Positions 26,421 through 34,735 of a stretch of 64,000 bases of DNA are shown here, in pieces. Below the pieces are notes generated by a model, which saw only the letters and a program-made list of their open reading frames with translations, made no database searches and was not told the origin of the DNA. Location of the stretch: assembly GCA_902810755.1 (NCBI GenBank), contig CADDYT010000005.1, positions 50,319 through 114,318 of the forward strand, written 5' to 3'. Position numbers and translations under genes: made by a program. The stretch's first letter is position 1; every line of letters begins with the position of its first letter. The stretch comes from Chloroflexota bacterium (GTDB lineage: Bacteria; Chloroflexota; Ktedonobacteria; Ktedonobacterales; Ktedonobacteraceae).

Positions 26421-27620
26421 ATGTACGATGCGATTGTGGTCGGTGCCCGCTGTGCCGGGTCGCCGACAGCTATGTTACTCGCCCGCAAGGGCTACCGGGT
26501 CTTGCTGGTGGATAAAGCGAGCTTCCCCAGCGACACGCTCTCAACCCATTACATCCACCAGCCCGGCGTGGCCCGGCTCAAGCGATGGGGCCTGCTGGAC
26601 AAGGTGGTGGCGTCGAATTGTCCACCGGCCCGCCAGACGACTTTTGATGTGGGTCCCTTCGCGCTAATGGGTGAGCCACCGCCTGCCGACGGCGTCAAGG
26701 ACGGGTATGCCCCACGACGCAAGGTGCTTGATACCATCCTGGTCGAGGCGGTGGCGGAAGCTGGGGCGCAGGTGCGCGAACACTTCAGCGTGACCGATCT
26801 GCTCATGGACGGCGACCGCGTCAGGGGCATCCGCGGCCAGACAGCCGGTGGCACGCCAGTCACCGAGGAGGCCCGGATCGTCATCGGCGCAGATGGGCTG
26901 CGCTCGTTGGTAGCCAGAGCCGTCCAGGCCAAGAGCTACTATGAACGGCCCACGCTCACCTGTGGCTACTACTCGTATTGGAGCGATGTGCCGATCGTGG
27001 GTTCGGAGCTGTATCCGCGCCCGCAACGGATGATCGCGAGCAGCCCAACGAATGACGGACAGACACTTGTGTTTATCCTCTGGCCCAAGGCTCTGTTCCA
27101 CGAGGTGCGCGCCGACATCGAAGGCCACTTTATGCAGGCTCTAGACCTCGTGCCTGCTTTCGGTGAGCGCGTGCGCAACGGCAAACGGAGCGAACGTTTC
27201 TACGGCACGGCAGACCTGCCGTTCTTCTTCCGCAAGCCCTATGGCCCCGGCTGGGCGCTGGTGGGGGACGCCGGCTACCACAAAGACCCGATCACGGCGC
27301 AGGGCATCAGCGACGCCTTCCGCGACGCGGAGTTGCTTGCCGAGGCGATTGACGCTGGCCTGAGTGGAAAGCGACCGCTCGAAGAGGCGCTGGCCGACTA
27401 CGAGCGGCGACGCAACGAGGCGGCACTACCGATCTACGAGTTCACGCACCAGCTCGCTACCCTGGAGCCGCCGCCACCGGAGATGCAGCAGCTCTTCGCC
27501 GCCCTGCACCACAATCAGGAGCAGACCAACCGCTTCTTCGGCGCCATCGTCGGAACCGTTCCGATCCCGGAGTTCTTCGCGCCGGAGAATATTGGACGGA
27601 TCATGGGTGCCGCAGCATAA
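26421..27620 (+). CDS. FAD-dependent oxidoreductase (aromatic-hydroxylase/GG-reductase type)
   Basis: A p-hydroxybenzoate-hydroxylase-fold flavoprotein of 399 residues. The N-terminal dinucleotide motif is VVGARCAGSPTA, where the usual GxGxxG is GARCAG. A second FAD motif, GWALVGDAGYHKDP, is near residue 281. The middle contains IVIGADGLRSLVARAV, the DG motif of this group. Substrate is unknown; relatives hydroxylate aromatics, reduce prenyl chains or halogenate. GGAGG lies before the ATG. It is followed by a strong terminator and is the last gene of the segment bounded by inverted repeats. Confidence 0.88.
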   Translation: MYDAIVVGARCAGSPTAMLLARKGYRVLLVDKASFPSDTLSTHYIHQPGVARLKRWGLLDKVVASNCPPARQTTFDVGPFALMGEPPPADGVKDGYAPRRKVLDTILVEAVAEAGAQVREHFSVTDLLMDGDRVRGIRGQTAGGTPVTEEARIVIGADGLRSLVARAVQAKSYYERPTLTCGYYSYWSDVPIVGSELYPRPQRMIASSPTNDGQTLVFILWPKALFHEVRADIEGHFMQALDLVPAFGERVRNGKRSERFYGTADLPFFFRKPYGPGWALVGDAGYHKDPITAQGISDAFRDAELLAEAIDAGLSGKRPLEEALADYERRRNEAALPIYEFTHQLATLEPPPPEMQQLFAALHHNQEQTNRFFGAIVGTVPIPEFFAPENIGRIMGAAA

Positions 27621-27640
27621 CCCGACGAGGTCTGGGGCCT

Positions 27641-27683
27641 ACAGGTTGTCTCTGTTTTCATGAGACAACCTGTTCTGCTTTTC
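27641..27683 (+). terminator. Rho-independent terminator after the FAD oxidoreductase
   Basis: A perfect 12-bp stem (acaggttgtctc at 27641-27652 and its complement at 27662-27673) with a 9-nt loop, followed by TCTGCTTTT. It lies 20 nt after the stop codon. Confidence 0.85.
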
Positions 27684-27723
27684 CAGAGGCTATCTCGCCG
27701 CATTTGCACATATGAGTTTCCTC

Positions 27724-27752
27724 TTGACGAATCTGAAGACCCATCCCATAAT
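27724..27752 (+). promoter_or_regulatory. Candidate sigma70 promoter
   Basis: TTGACG (27724-27729) and CATAAT (27747-27752) have a 17-bp spacer. It lies about 145 nt upstream of the truncated AlkD-like gene, on the outward side of the FAD gene terminator. Confidence 0.45.
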
Positions 27753-27845
27753 CAGAATCTCAACCGGAAATCTGTGCGGTTCTCGGGATCTCCCGCGCTA
27801 CTCTATATCGGTACGTGAAAGAGGTCAACCCACCAGAATAACTAG

Positions 27846-27876
27846 ACAGATTCCATCAGTTTAATGTTGGGATTTA
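27846..27876 (-). repeat. Right inverted repeat of a 6-kb segment
   Basis: The inverted partner of 21869-21899, differing at 3 of 31 positions. It lies just before the ribosome-binding site of the AlkD-like remnant. Confidence 0.7.
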
Positions 27877-27896
27877 CGCAGAGGGAGGCGCACAGA

Positions 27897-28334
27897 ATGC
27901 AACACTCTGACCGACAAAAGCAAACAGCCGCAGCATGGACAGCCGAAATCGAGACACGACTGAATGCCCTGCCCGATTCAAGGGTAGGCACGGTGAGGAC
28001 GCTACGACGCGAATTTTCAAAGCGGCTGAAACACGAGGAACCGGGCCTGATCATTGAAGTCGCGCTGCGACTGCTCGCAGGCGACGATATTGTGCATCGG
28101 CTTATCGCTTATGAACTGGTGGCATCCCACAAAGCCGCCCTGCGCAGCCTGAGAGCGCGCGAACTTGAGCAACTGGGCAATGGCATCGACAGCTGGGAAG
28201 ACGTAGATACCTTCGCCTGCTCCCTCTCAGGACAGGTCTGGCGGGCAGGCCAGGTGCCAGATACGCTGTACGCATCCGAGAATTGCTTTATCGGACAAGA
28301 TCAGCAAACGTCCACGTGTCGATGTATTTCATGA
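27897..28334 (+). pseudogene. AlkD-like DNA alkylation repair protein, truncated
   Basis: The first 120 or so residues match the N-terminal HEAT-like part of AlkD-type DNA glycosylases (SRVGTVRTLRREFSKRLKHE, then GIDSWEDVDTFACSLSGQVW). The expected continuation after VPD, with the Trp/Arg-rich catalytic repeats, is missing. The frame instead runs about 20 unrelated residues into the 3' end of a convergent gene. GGGAGG precedes the ATG at 27897. A functional enzyme is not expected. Confidence 0.75.
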
Positions 28335-28737
28335 GGTGTGCGTGGTGGGGAATGAGCAGGTCGCGCACCTTCATAATATGGTCGTAGTTGAATGGGCGCA
28401 CAGAGAGAATCGTGTGGCCGCGCTGCGCCTCCGGCGTGTAGGCGCGGTCGAAGTCATAATCAAAAAAGAGATGGGCAAGCGACTGGAAAAGGGTGTTGCG
28501 CTGCTCGTAGCCGTGTTCAATCGCCGCTGCGAAGTCCGGGCCGGACATGACGTGGATGTCATCGTCGCTGTAGCCAGCCATTTGCAATGTTTGAATCGCC
28601 TGCGCCACGTCTCGCGGATCATCGATCACGCAATGGATATACTTGCGTGGGTACGGGTTGGACGGGAAGGTCTGCCGCGAAGACACTGTCAATTGTTCGC
28701 AGGTTGCCTGCGTTTTCTGTGTTTTTACTGCGTTCAT
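28288..28737 (-). CDS. Conserved hypothetical protein, stress-protein-like
   Basis: A 149-residue soluble protein. Residues about 34-75 read CVIDDPRDVAQAIQTLQMAG then YSDDDIHVMSGPD. This resembles the beta-alpha-beta domain of general-stress proteins (YflT/17M type), in which a similar DGYSDDDIxVV segment occurs. The C-terminal half has no feature I recognise. AGGAGG lies 8 nt before the ATG. Its last 47 bp overlap the tail of the truncated AlkD-like gene on the other strand. Function unknown; family resemblance is tentative. Confidence 0.7.
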   Translation of the reverse strand: MNAVKTQKTQATCEQLTVSSRQTFPSNPYPRKYIHCVIDDPRDVAQAIQTLQMAGYSDDDIHVMSGPDFAAAIEHGYEQRNTLFQSLAHLFFDYDFDRAYTPEAQRGHTILSVRPFNYDHIMKVRDLLIPHHAHLMKYIDTWTFADLVR

Positions 28738-29064
28738 GAGTTATAACCTCCTGTTACTTTCTTACCATTCTTTTCACTTACTTCCTGATTGAGGGAGAGG
28801 TCTCTTGTCTCTCCTGACATGCATAAAGGTATCACCGCTTCATTGAATCTCTATTGGAAATAGATGTGAGCTTTCTCATATGAACTTTTTTATGCGTACC
28901 CTTTGAGATCAGTTCGTGATCTAACAGCCCGTCATTGTGATTTCTCCGTGATACGCCAGCCTTATGATTACTTACAAGCAAGGCGACGCTCTCTTAGAGA
29001 GCAGCACATGAAGAGAGAAATCTCAGGAAGAACAGATACAGAACAATACCAGGAGAGGAAACAC
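28738..29064 (+). other. 327-bp divergent intergenic region
   Basis: It lies between the hypothetical protein (minus) and the multicopper oxidase (plus) and should hold both promoters. I see no near-consensus -35/-10 pair. The oxidase frame is open back to 28903, but that upstream part lacks a ribosome-binding site and reads as non-coding. Confidence 0.3.
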
Positions 29065-30270
29065 ATGGCAGACAACGAGCATGGAACGATCTCTACGCTT
29101 GACCACGAACATGAAAACGAGGCGGAGAGGGAGTTTGCATACAGCCATCTTAATGACCTCGTAGTGGCGCAGGCAACGATTGAACGGGCGCAGAAGAACC
29201 CACCACGCAAGAATCCGTGGCTGCGCAGAATTACATCGCCCCTGTCCATCACCTTTATCTCCATCGTTCTGATGGTCGCGCTTGCCAGCTTTGCGGCTGG
29301 CGCGTCGATACTCAACGGCAATACGTCCGGCAGTACCAGCCCATCGAATAGCAGCAGTAGTAGCGGGATGGATACTTCAGGGAATACGACCCCGACGCCT
29401 GTGAATGTGCCGAATGCGACACAGAAGTATGGCGGCCAACTGGCAACCTACAAGATTGACCCGGATGGAGCGAAGCATTTTTACTTTACAGCAGAGCAAG
29501 TCATGTGGGAAGTCGTGCAGGGACACCGCGTGCTGGCCTGGACAATCAACGGCACCGTTCCCGGCCCCATGATTCGCGTCACGGCTGGCGATCACGTGCG
29601 CATCACAGTCGTCAACCATTTTCCGGTTGCTACGGCGATCCACTGGCACGGGCTGGAAGTCCCCTCTGATCAGGACGGCGTGCCGGGCGTTGGCATGAAG
29701 CCGATTGCGCCAGGACAGACCTACACCTACGACTTCTCCGTTTCAGATCAGGATGTCGGCTCGCACTGGTACCACAGCCACTATGATGACGCGGAGCAGT
29801 TGCCCGGCGGCCTCTACGGAGCCTTCATCGTCGACCCGCGCCCCGGCACGCCACAGGCAAAGCAGGCCATCCACGCCGATGTCGAGTATACCGAGTTCAT
29901 CAGTAGCTGGCAGGGCTACTACATGATTAACGGCAAGAGTTTCCCGGATACGCAGCCAATCATCGTGAAACACGGGCAGACGGTTCATATGCGCATCTAC
30001 GGCGCGGACGCCATGATGAGCCACCCCATGCACCTGCACGGCCACACCTTCAATATAGTCGCAGAAGACGGGCATCCACTGCCGCAGCCAATCCAGCGCG
30101 ACACCCTGAATGTCTCGCCCGGCGAGAGTTATGATATCACCTTCTACGCCTGGGCCGCTCCCGGCAGCATCTATCCCTGGCACTGCCACATCCTGACACA
30201 CCTGATGAATCCAGGCCAGACCGGCACCGAAATGGGTGGGCTGATCGCCCTCGTCGAATACCAGAAGTGA
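29065..30270 (+). CDS. Membrane-anchored two-domain multicopper oxidase
   Basis: A laccase-type oxidase of 401 residues. An N-terminal cytoplasmic stretch precedes a transmembrane anchor at about 61-83 and a Ser/Thr-rich linker, which places the enzyme outside the cell. Two cupredoxin domains follow. Copper ligands are HWHG (193-196) and HWYHSH (234-239) in the first domain, and HPMHLHGH (320-327) and HCHILTHLM (373-381) in the second. The full trinuclear and type 1 sets are present. The ATG at 29065 is chosen because AGGAGAGG lies just upstream. The usual middle domain of three-domain laccases is absent. A DoxX-like membrane gene follows; substrate unknown. Confidence 0.92.
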   Translation: MADNEHGTISTLDHEHENEAEREFAYSHLNDLVVAQATIERAQKNPPRKNPWLRRITSPLSITFISIVLMVALASFAAGASILNGNTSGSTSPSNSSSSSGMDTSGNTTPTPVNVPNATQKYGGQLATYKIDPDGAKHFYFTAEQVMWEVVQGHRVLAWTINGTVPGPMIRVTAGDHVRITVVNHFPVATAIHWHGLEVPSDQDGVPGVGMKPIAPGQTYTYDFSVSDQDVGSHWYHSHYDDAEQLPGGLYGAFIVDPRPGTPQAKQAIHADVEYTEFISSWQGYYMINGKSFPDTQPIIVKHGQTVHMRIYGADAMMSHPMHLHGHTFNIVAEDGHPLPQPIQRDTLNVSPGESYDITFYAWAAPGSIYPWHCHILTHLMNPGQTGTEMGGLIALVEYQK

Positions 30271-30317
30271 TGCCATAGCAGGATTATCCTGCAGGAGATT
30301 GTGAAAACAGGCTCGGA

Positions 30318-30403
30318 TGTCATGCTGAGCGGGAGCGAAGCATCTGAGCCACCACACTGATCGGCTCCTTGCCTTAGATGCTTCGCTCCCGCTCAGCATG
30401 ACA
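30318..30403. repeat. Family A palindromic repeat (complete hairpin)
   Basis: Arms of 31 bp (30318-30348 and 30373-30403, 30 of 31 paired, core catgctgagcgggagcgaag) with a 24-nt loop. It lies between the multicopper oxidase and the DoxX-like gene. Other copies are at 20.1, 48.0 and 57.8 kb. Confidence 0.85.
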
Positions 30404-30442
30404 TGGTAGAGAGATAGAGATTTTCAAAGGAAAGAAATCATC

Positions 30443-31039
30443 ATGTTGAACCGTTCGGCACGCTACATTCTGGCAGCGATTCAGGCCATCGTGGGTTGGG
30501 AATGGCTGATGTCAGGGGGCAACAAACTGCTCTCCGGCACATTTCCACAAGGGCTGGCCGCTACATTAAATGATGGGATTAAAGGGAATCCTGATGGCTG
30601 GTATGTTGGGTTTTTACAGCAGGTCGTGCTGCCCCACAGCGCCCTCTTTGGCTACCTGATCGAGTGGTCGGAAATCACTATCGGTATCATCCTGCTGGGT
30701 GGCGCGCTGGTGCTGCTGGGCAAGCCGCGCATGGCGGGCGAGCCGCAGCACCGCCTCTACATCGGTTATAGTGTAGCAGTCATCATCGCAGCAATTGTCG
30801 CCATCTTCCAGAACGTCAATTTCCACTTCTTCATGGGCGGCTGGGTCATCCCGACCTTTGATCCAACGCAGCCCTATAATGAAGGTATCGACCTGGATGG
30901 TTTGCTGCCCCTGTTTTTCCTGACCATCATCATCGCCAATTTCGCCCTCCTCAAGGCGCTGACCGGGGCGAAGACGGTCAGAAGTATGCTCCACCTTTCA
31001 CGCTCCCGCCCACAGCAGGTAGAGAGCAACGCCGCATAG
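30443..31039 (+). CDS. DoxX/DoxD-like integral membrane protein
   Basis: A 198-residue polytopic membrane protein of the DoxX/TQO small-subunit type. About five membrane segments are visible, for example YILAAIQAIVGWEWLMSGG, ITIGIILLGGALVLLG, YSVAVIIAAIVAIFQNV and LLPLFFLTIIIANFALL. In archaea DoxD belongs to a thiosulfate:quinone oxidoreductase; most bacterial relatives have no assigned role. It follows the multicopper oxidase with a family A hairpin between, so the two may serve one extracellular redox process, but that is inference. Confidence 0.8.
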   Translation: MLNRSARYILAAIQAIVGWEWLMSGGNKLLSGTFPQGLAATLNDGIKGNPDGWYVGFLQQVVLPHSALFGYLIEWSEITIGIILLGGALVLLGKPRMAGEPQHRLYIGYSVAVIIAAIVAIFQNVNFHFFMGGWVIPTFDPTQPYNEGIDLDGLLPLFFLTIIIANFALLKALTGAKTVRSMLHLSRSRPQQVESNAA

Positions 31040-31045
31040 AGAAAA

Positions 31046-31130
31046 TGGTATGACGAATGCGAACAGGCGGGATGGACATGAAAGCGGGCCGCTTTCGTAT
31101 CCATCCCGCCTGTTCGCATTCGTCATGCCA
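31046..31130. terminator. Near-perfect long palindrome between convergent genes
   Basis: Perfect 26-bp arms at 31051-31076 and 31100-31125 (core gaacaggcgggatgga). The inner part is itself palindromic (GAAAGCGG/CCGCTTTC around one G), and the arms continue outward with one mismatch. It sits exactly between the DoxX-like stop (31039) and the BNR-protein stop (31143), so a bidirectional terminator is the natural reading. Confidence 0.75.
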
Positions 31131-31142
31131 TGCTATATTCCC

Positions 31143-34100
31143 TTATTTACCATTCAGTTCCGATGATGGAATGATCGCCGGCACGCTGGCGTCGCGAATC
31201 AGGGTGTTGAAGGCAGCGAGGGTAGTGTTGATAACCTCCTGCAAACGCTGCGTCTGGGCATCGACGCGGGCGGAGAGATCTTCAAAGAGGGCATATTCCT
31301 GCTTTGTGGGCGCGGCCTGCGCGCTGCCAACGGCACCGGCGAGCGCAGCCAGTTTGGCGTTGAGTTTGGCAGGATGGTTGAGCGTATCCTGTCGCGTCTT
31401 CGCCTTTGTCTGGATAAGTTCCTCTTCGATGGCGCTGAGCTGCTCTTTGAGCGGCCCGGCCGCCTGCGCAATTGCCTCGTAGTCCGTTTGCCCCTGCGTG
31501 CGCTGCTCCCATTCCTCGACCTGCCGCTTGATGCTGCGAATGGTGTTGATCGCATCGTGCGTCTCCGAGAGCTTCTGCCAGATGTCGCGGCGCAGCGCAA
31601 ACTGGGCCTCCATGTCCTGCTGCGTCGCCGTCGCGCGCGGGTCTTTCGCCACCTCAAAGGTCTGGCTCAAAACCTCGTCACCAACTTTCAACTGCGCCTG
31701 ATACGTGCCGGGGGCAATCATGGGTCCAGCCAGAGCAGCATCGTTGCCGACGAAGCCATCGACCTTCTTCGCATCAGGGTAGCGCATATTCCAGACGAAG
31801 CGGTGCACACCCGCACCTTTCTCGACCCGAGGCTCCTTCTTCGCGGCTTTTTTCTCGCCCTTTTCCCCTGTCTTCCCATTGTTTTCTTCCCCGGATATCT
31901 CGCTGGAGAACGAACGAATCTCGTTGCCCTGCATATCCAGGAAGGTCAGCTTCACCTCGCCCTCCGGCTCCTGCTGAAAGCGATAGTAGACGATGACGCC
32001 GTCGGGGGGATTTTGCCCGGCATCCAGATTGCGAACGACTTTTTCGCCGTTGGGCTTCTGCTCGCTCCTGGCAACAATGACCATGCCGCCGGTAGAGACA
32101 TAGAACTTGCCGGATTCGGGCGTCTGTGTGAAGCCCCAGTTCGTCTGGAACTGGATGGTCGGACGCGGCTTGAAGAGGAAGGCCGGGGCAGCCTGCACCT
32201 GCTCATTGAGATGGCGCAGCGGTGTGATGTCGTCGAGTATCCAGAAGGAGCGTCCATGCGTGGCGGCGATGAGGTCATCATCCTTCACCACCAGATCATG
32301 GATTGGGACGACAGGCAGGTTGGAGCGCAGCGACTGCCAGTTCGCGCCGTCATCGAAGGAGACGTAGACCCCGAACTCGGTGCCGGCGTAGAGCAGGCCA
32401 CGCCGCACGGGGTCTTCGCGTATCACGCGGGTGAACTCGTTTTCCGCGATGCCGCCGGTGATCTTTGTCCAGCTCGCGCCGTAATCGTTCGTTTTGAAAA
32501 GGTAGGGACGAAAATCGTCCGATTTGTAGCAGGTGGCGGCAACGTAGGCGGTGGCGGGATCGTGCGGAGAGGGTTCGATGATGCTGATGAGCGCCCACTT
32601 CGGCAAATCGACGGGGGTGACATCCTGCCAGGATTGGCCGCCATCACGCGAGACATGGACAAGGCCATCATCGGAACCGGCCCAGAAAAGACCAGGCGTG
32701 CGCGGCGATTCGGCAAAGGCGAAGATGGTACCGTAGTATTCCGCTCCGGTATTGTCTTTGCTGATGGGGCCACCGGACGGCTCCATCTTGCTCACATCGT
32801 TGCGTGTCAGATCAGGGCTGATAACCTGCCAGCTACTGCCCTCATCGGTCGAGCGGAAGACGTGGTTGCCGGTAATGTAGAGGACGTTGGGATCATGAGG
32901 CGAGAGTAAGATGGGATAGGTCCACTGGAAACGATATTTCTGATCCTTCGCACCCCAGCCAGAGGCCAGTTCGGGCCAGACATCGATGCGCTGCTCCTGC
33001 CGACTGTGATGATCGTAGCGCGTGAGATAGCCCTGGTAGTTGCCCGCATAGACAATATTCGGGTTATCAGGTCGCACCGCAATATAGCCGCTTTCGCCGC
33101 CGCCCACCTGATAGATATCCGAGAACGTGATGCCTGCCAGCGCGGAACGGCTGGGGACGCTGATGGTTGTGTTATCCTGCTGCGCGCCATAGACGCGATA
33201 AGGGACCTGGTTATCGGTGATGACGTGGTAGAACTCGGCGGTCGGCTGGTTGTAGATGGATGACCAGCTCTGGCCGCCGTTGAAGGAGATGCAGGCCCCG
33301 CCGTCGTTGCCCTCGATCATACGCTGCGGGTTGCGCGGGTCGATCCACAGGTCGTGGTGGTCGCCATGCGGGAACGAGACCTCGAAGAAGGACTGGCCGC
33401 CGTCAATCGATTTCCAGCAGCGCACGTTGAGGATCCAGAGCGTACTTTCGTCCTGCGGGTCGGCATAGATATGCATGTAGTACCAGGCACGCGCGCGCAG
33501 GCCGCTCTCTTCGCTGAGTCGCTGCCACGTTTCGCCGCCATCGTCTGAACGGAAGAGCGCGCCATCCTCGGCCTCAACAATGGCCCAGACGCGACCCGGT
33601 TTCGCCGGAGAGACGGCCAGCCCGATCTTGCCGAGCAGGCCTTTGGGCAGGCCGGGGTTGCGCGAAATCTCCGTCCAGGTATCGCCGCCATCGACGGATT
33701 TGAAGATACCGCTGCCTTCGCCGCCGCTGACCAGCTCGTGAGGGCGGCGAATGGTCTCCCAGCAGGCGGCGTAGAGGATGCGCGGGTTGTTGGGGTCCAT
33801 CGCCAGATCGCTGGCTCCGGCGCGCTCGCTACGGAACAGCACGCGCTCCCACGTCTTCCCACCGTCCTTAGAACGATAGACGCCGCGCTCGGCGTTCGGC
33901 CCGTGCGCGTGTCCCTGCGCAGCCACATAGACAAGATCAGGATTCTGGGGGTGGACGCGCACTTTCGCGATATGGCGGGTCTCCGCCAGGCCCAGATGCG
34001 TCCACGTCTGCCCCTTATCGGTCGACTTATAGACGCCATCGCCATGCGAGACGTTGCCGCGAATGGTGGTCTCGCCCATGCCGGCATAGATCACATTCGG

Positions 34101-34403
34101 GTCAGAGGGCGCGACGGCAAGCGCACCAACCGAGGCGCGCTGGAAGAAGCCATCGGAGCAATTCTCCCAGATCAGGCCGCCATCCGTCGTTTTCCAGACG
34201 CCGCCGCCCGTCGAACCAAAATAAAAGACCTGCGTGTCCTCGGGGTCGGCTGCGACGGCGACAACACGGCCACCGCGAAACGGGCCGATCAAGCGCCATT
34301 CCAGCGCGTCCATCAAGGAAGGCACGCTATCCTGTTGAGTTTGGGCGGGGCTGGCTGCACCGTTGCTGCGGGCGTTCGTCGATGATCCTTGCTCGTGTTC
34401 CAT
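31143..34403 (-). CDS. Large BNR/VPS10-like beta-propeller protein
   Basis: A 1086-residue protein of the sortilin/VPS10-like, HCF136-like repeat superfamily. Most of it is Asp-box repeats (SxDxGxTW), for example KTTDGGLIWEN, KSTDKGQTWTH, RSKDGGKTWER, KSVDGGDTWTE and VSRDGGQSWQD. These should build two beta-propellers. The C-terminal 250 residues are an Ig-like domain plus a helical tail (NTIRSIKRQVEEWEQR) typical of this family. The ATG at 34403 is taken as start; an upstream in-frame ATG at 34487 would add a hydrophobic, signal-like segment (VHTVLLASLSAQ), so export remains possible. Relatives are annotated as glycosyl hydrolases, but no catalytic site is evident. Confidence 0.87.
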   Translation of the reverse strand: MEHEQGSSTNARSNGAASPAQTQQDSVPSLMDALEWRLIGPFRGGRVVAVAADPEDTQVFYFGSTGGGVWKTTDGGLIWENCSDGFFQRASVGALAVAPSDPNVIYAGMGETTIRGNVSHGDGVYKSTDKGQTWTHLGLAETRHIAKVRVHPQNPDLVYVAAQGHAHGPNAERGVYRSKDGGKTWERVLFRSERAGASDLAMDPNNPRILYAACWETIRRPHELVSGGEGSGIFKSVDGGDTWTEISRNPGLPKGLLGKIGLAVSPAKPGRVWAIVEAEDGALFRSDDGGETWQRLSEESGLRARAWYYMHIYADPQDESTLWILNVRCWKSIDGGQSFFEVSFPHGDHHDLWIDPRNPQRMIEGNDGGACISFNGGQSWSSIYNQPTAEFYHVITDNQVPYRVYGAQQDNTTISVPSRSALAGITFSDIYQVGGGESGYIAVRPDNPNIVYAGNYQGYLTRYDHHSRQEQRIDVWPELASGWGAKDQKYRFQWTYPILLSPHDPNVLYITGNHVFRSTDEGSSWQVISPDLTRNDVSKMEPSGGPISKDNTGAEYYGTIFAFAESPRTPGLFWAGSDDGLVHVSRDGGQSWQDVTPVDLPKWALISIIEPSPHDPATAYVAATCYKSDDFRPYLFKTNDYGASWTKITGGIAENEFTRVIREDPVRRGLLYAGTEFGVYVSFDDGANWQSLRSNLPVVPIHDLVVKDDDLIAATHGRSFWILDDITPLRHLNEQVQAAPAFLFKPRPTIQFQTNWGFTQTPESGKFYVSTGGMVIVARSEQKPNGEKVVRNLDAGQNPPDGVIVYYRFQQEPEGEVKLTFLDMQGNEIRSFSSEISGEENNGKTGEKGEKKAAKKEPRVEKGAGVHRFVWNMRYPDAKKVDGFVGNDAALAGPMIAPGTYQAQLKVGDEVLSQTFEVAKDPRATATQQDMEAQFALRRDIWQKLSETHDAINTIRSIKRQVEEWEQRTQGQTDYEAIAQAAGPLKEQLSAIEEELIQTKAKTRQDTLNHPAKLNAKLAALAGAVGSAQAAPTKQEYALFEDLSARVDAQTQRLQEVINTTLAAFNTLIRDASVPAIIPSSELNGK

Positions 34404-34735
34404 AAAGCTTGTTCTCTTTTCCAGGCGTTCGTTCTGCGCTGAGAGCGAAGCAAGTAATACAGTGTGGACAGCAATTGCTATCCCCATGCCAGGCTAATCC
34501 TCGTGAGAAGAGCAATAACAGGGTGTTTTTCATTGTATCACACGCATAGCGGCGCCCGTCCTTGAGTGGCAAATCATCCTGCCCGGACAGGAAATTTTTG
34601 CCATCAGGTAGCCGGACTTGAGATACAGGGCAGCGAGGCGAGAGAGATAGCTGGACGCCGACCGGTTCTCGTGTTACACTGCCTCCAGCGAAAGTAAAAG
34701 CTGGTCTTAATTTGTGAGCAAAAACGAGGATCATC

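Noticed and set aside
28903..29064. Upstream extension of the multicopper oxidase to 28903
   Set aside because: No ribosome-binding site or conserved sequence there; the ATG at 29065 has a good site and gives a normal topology.
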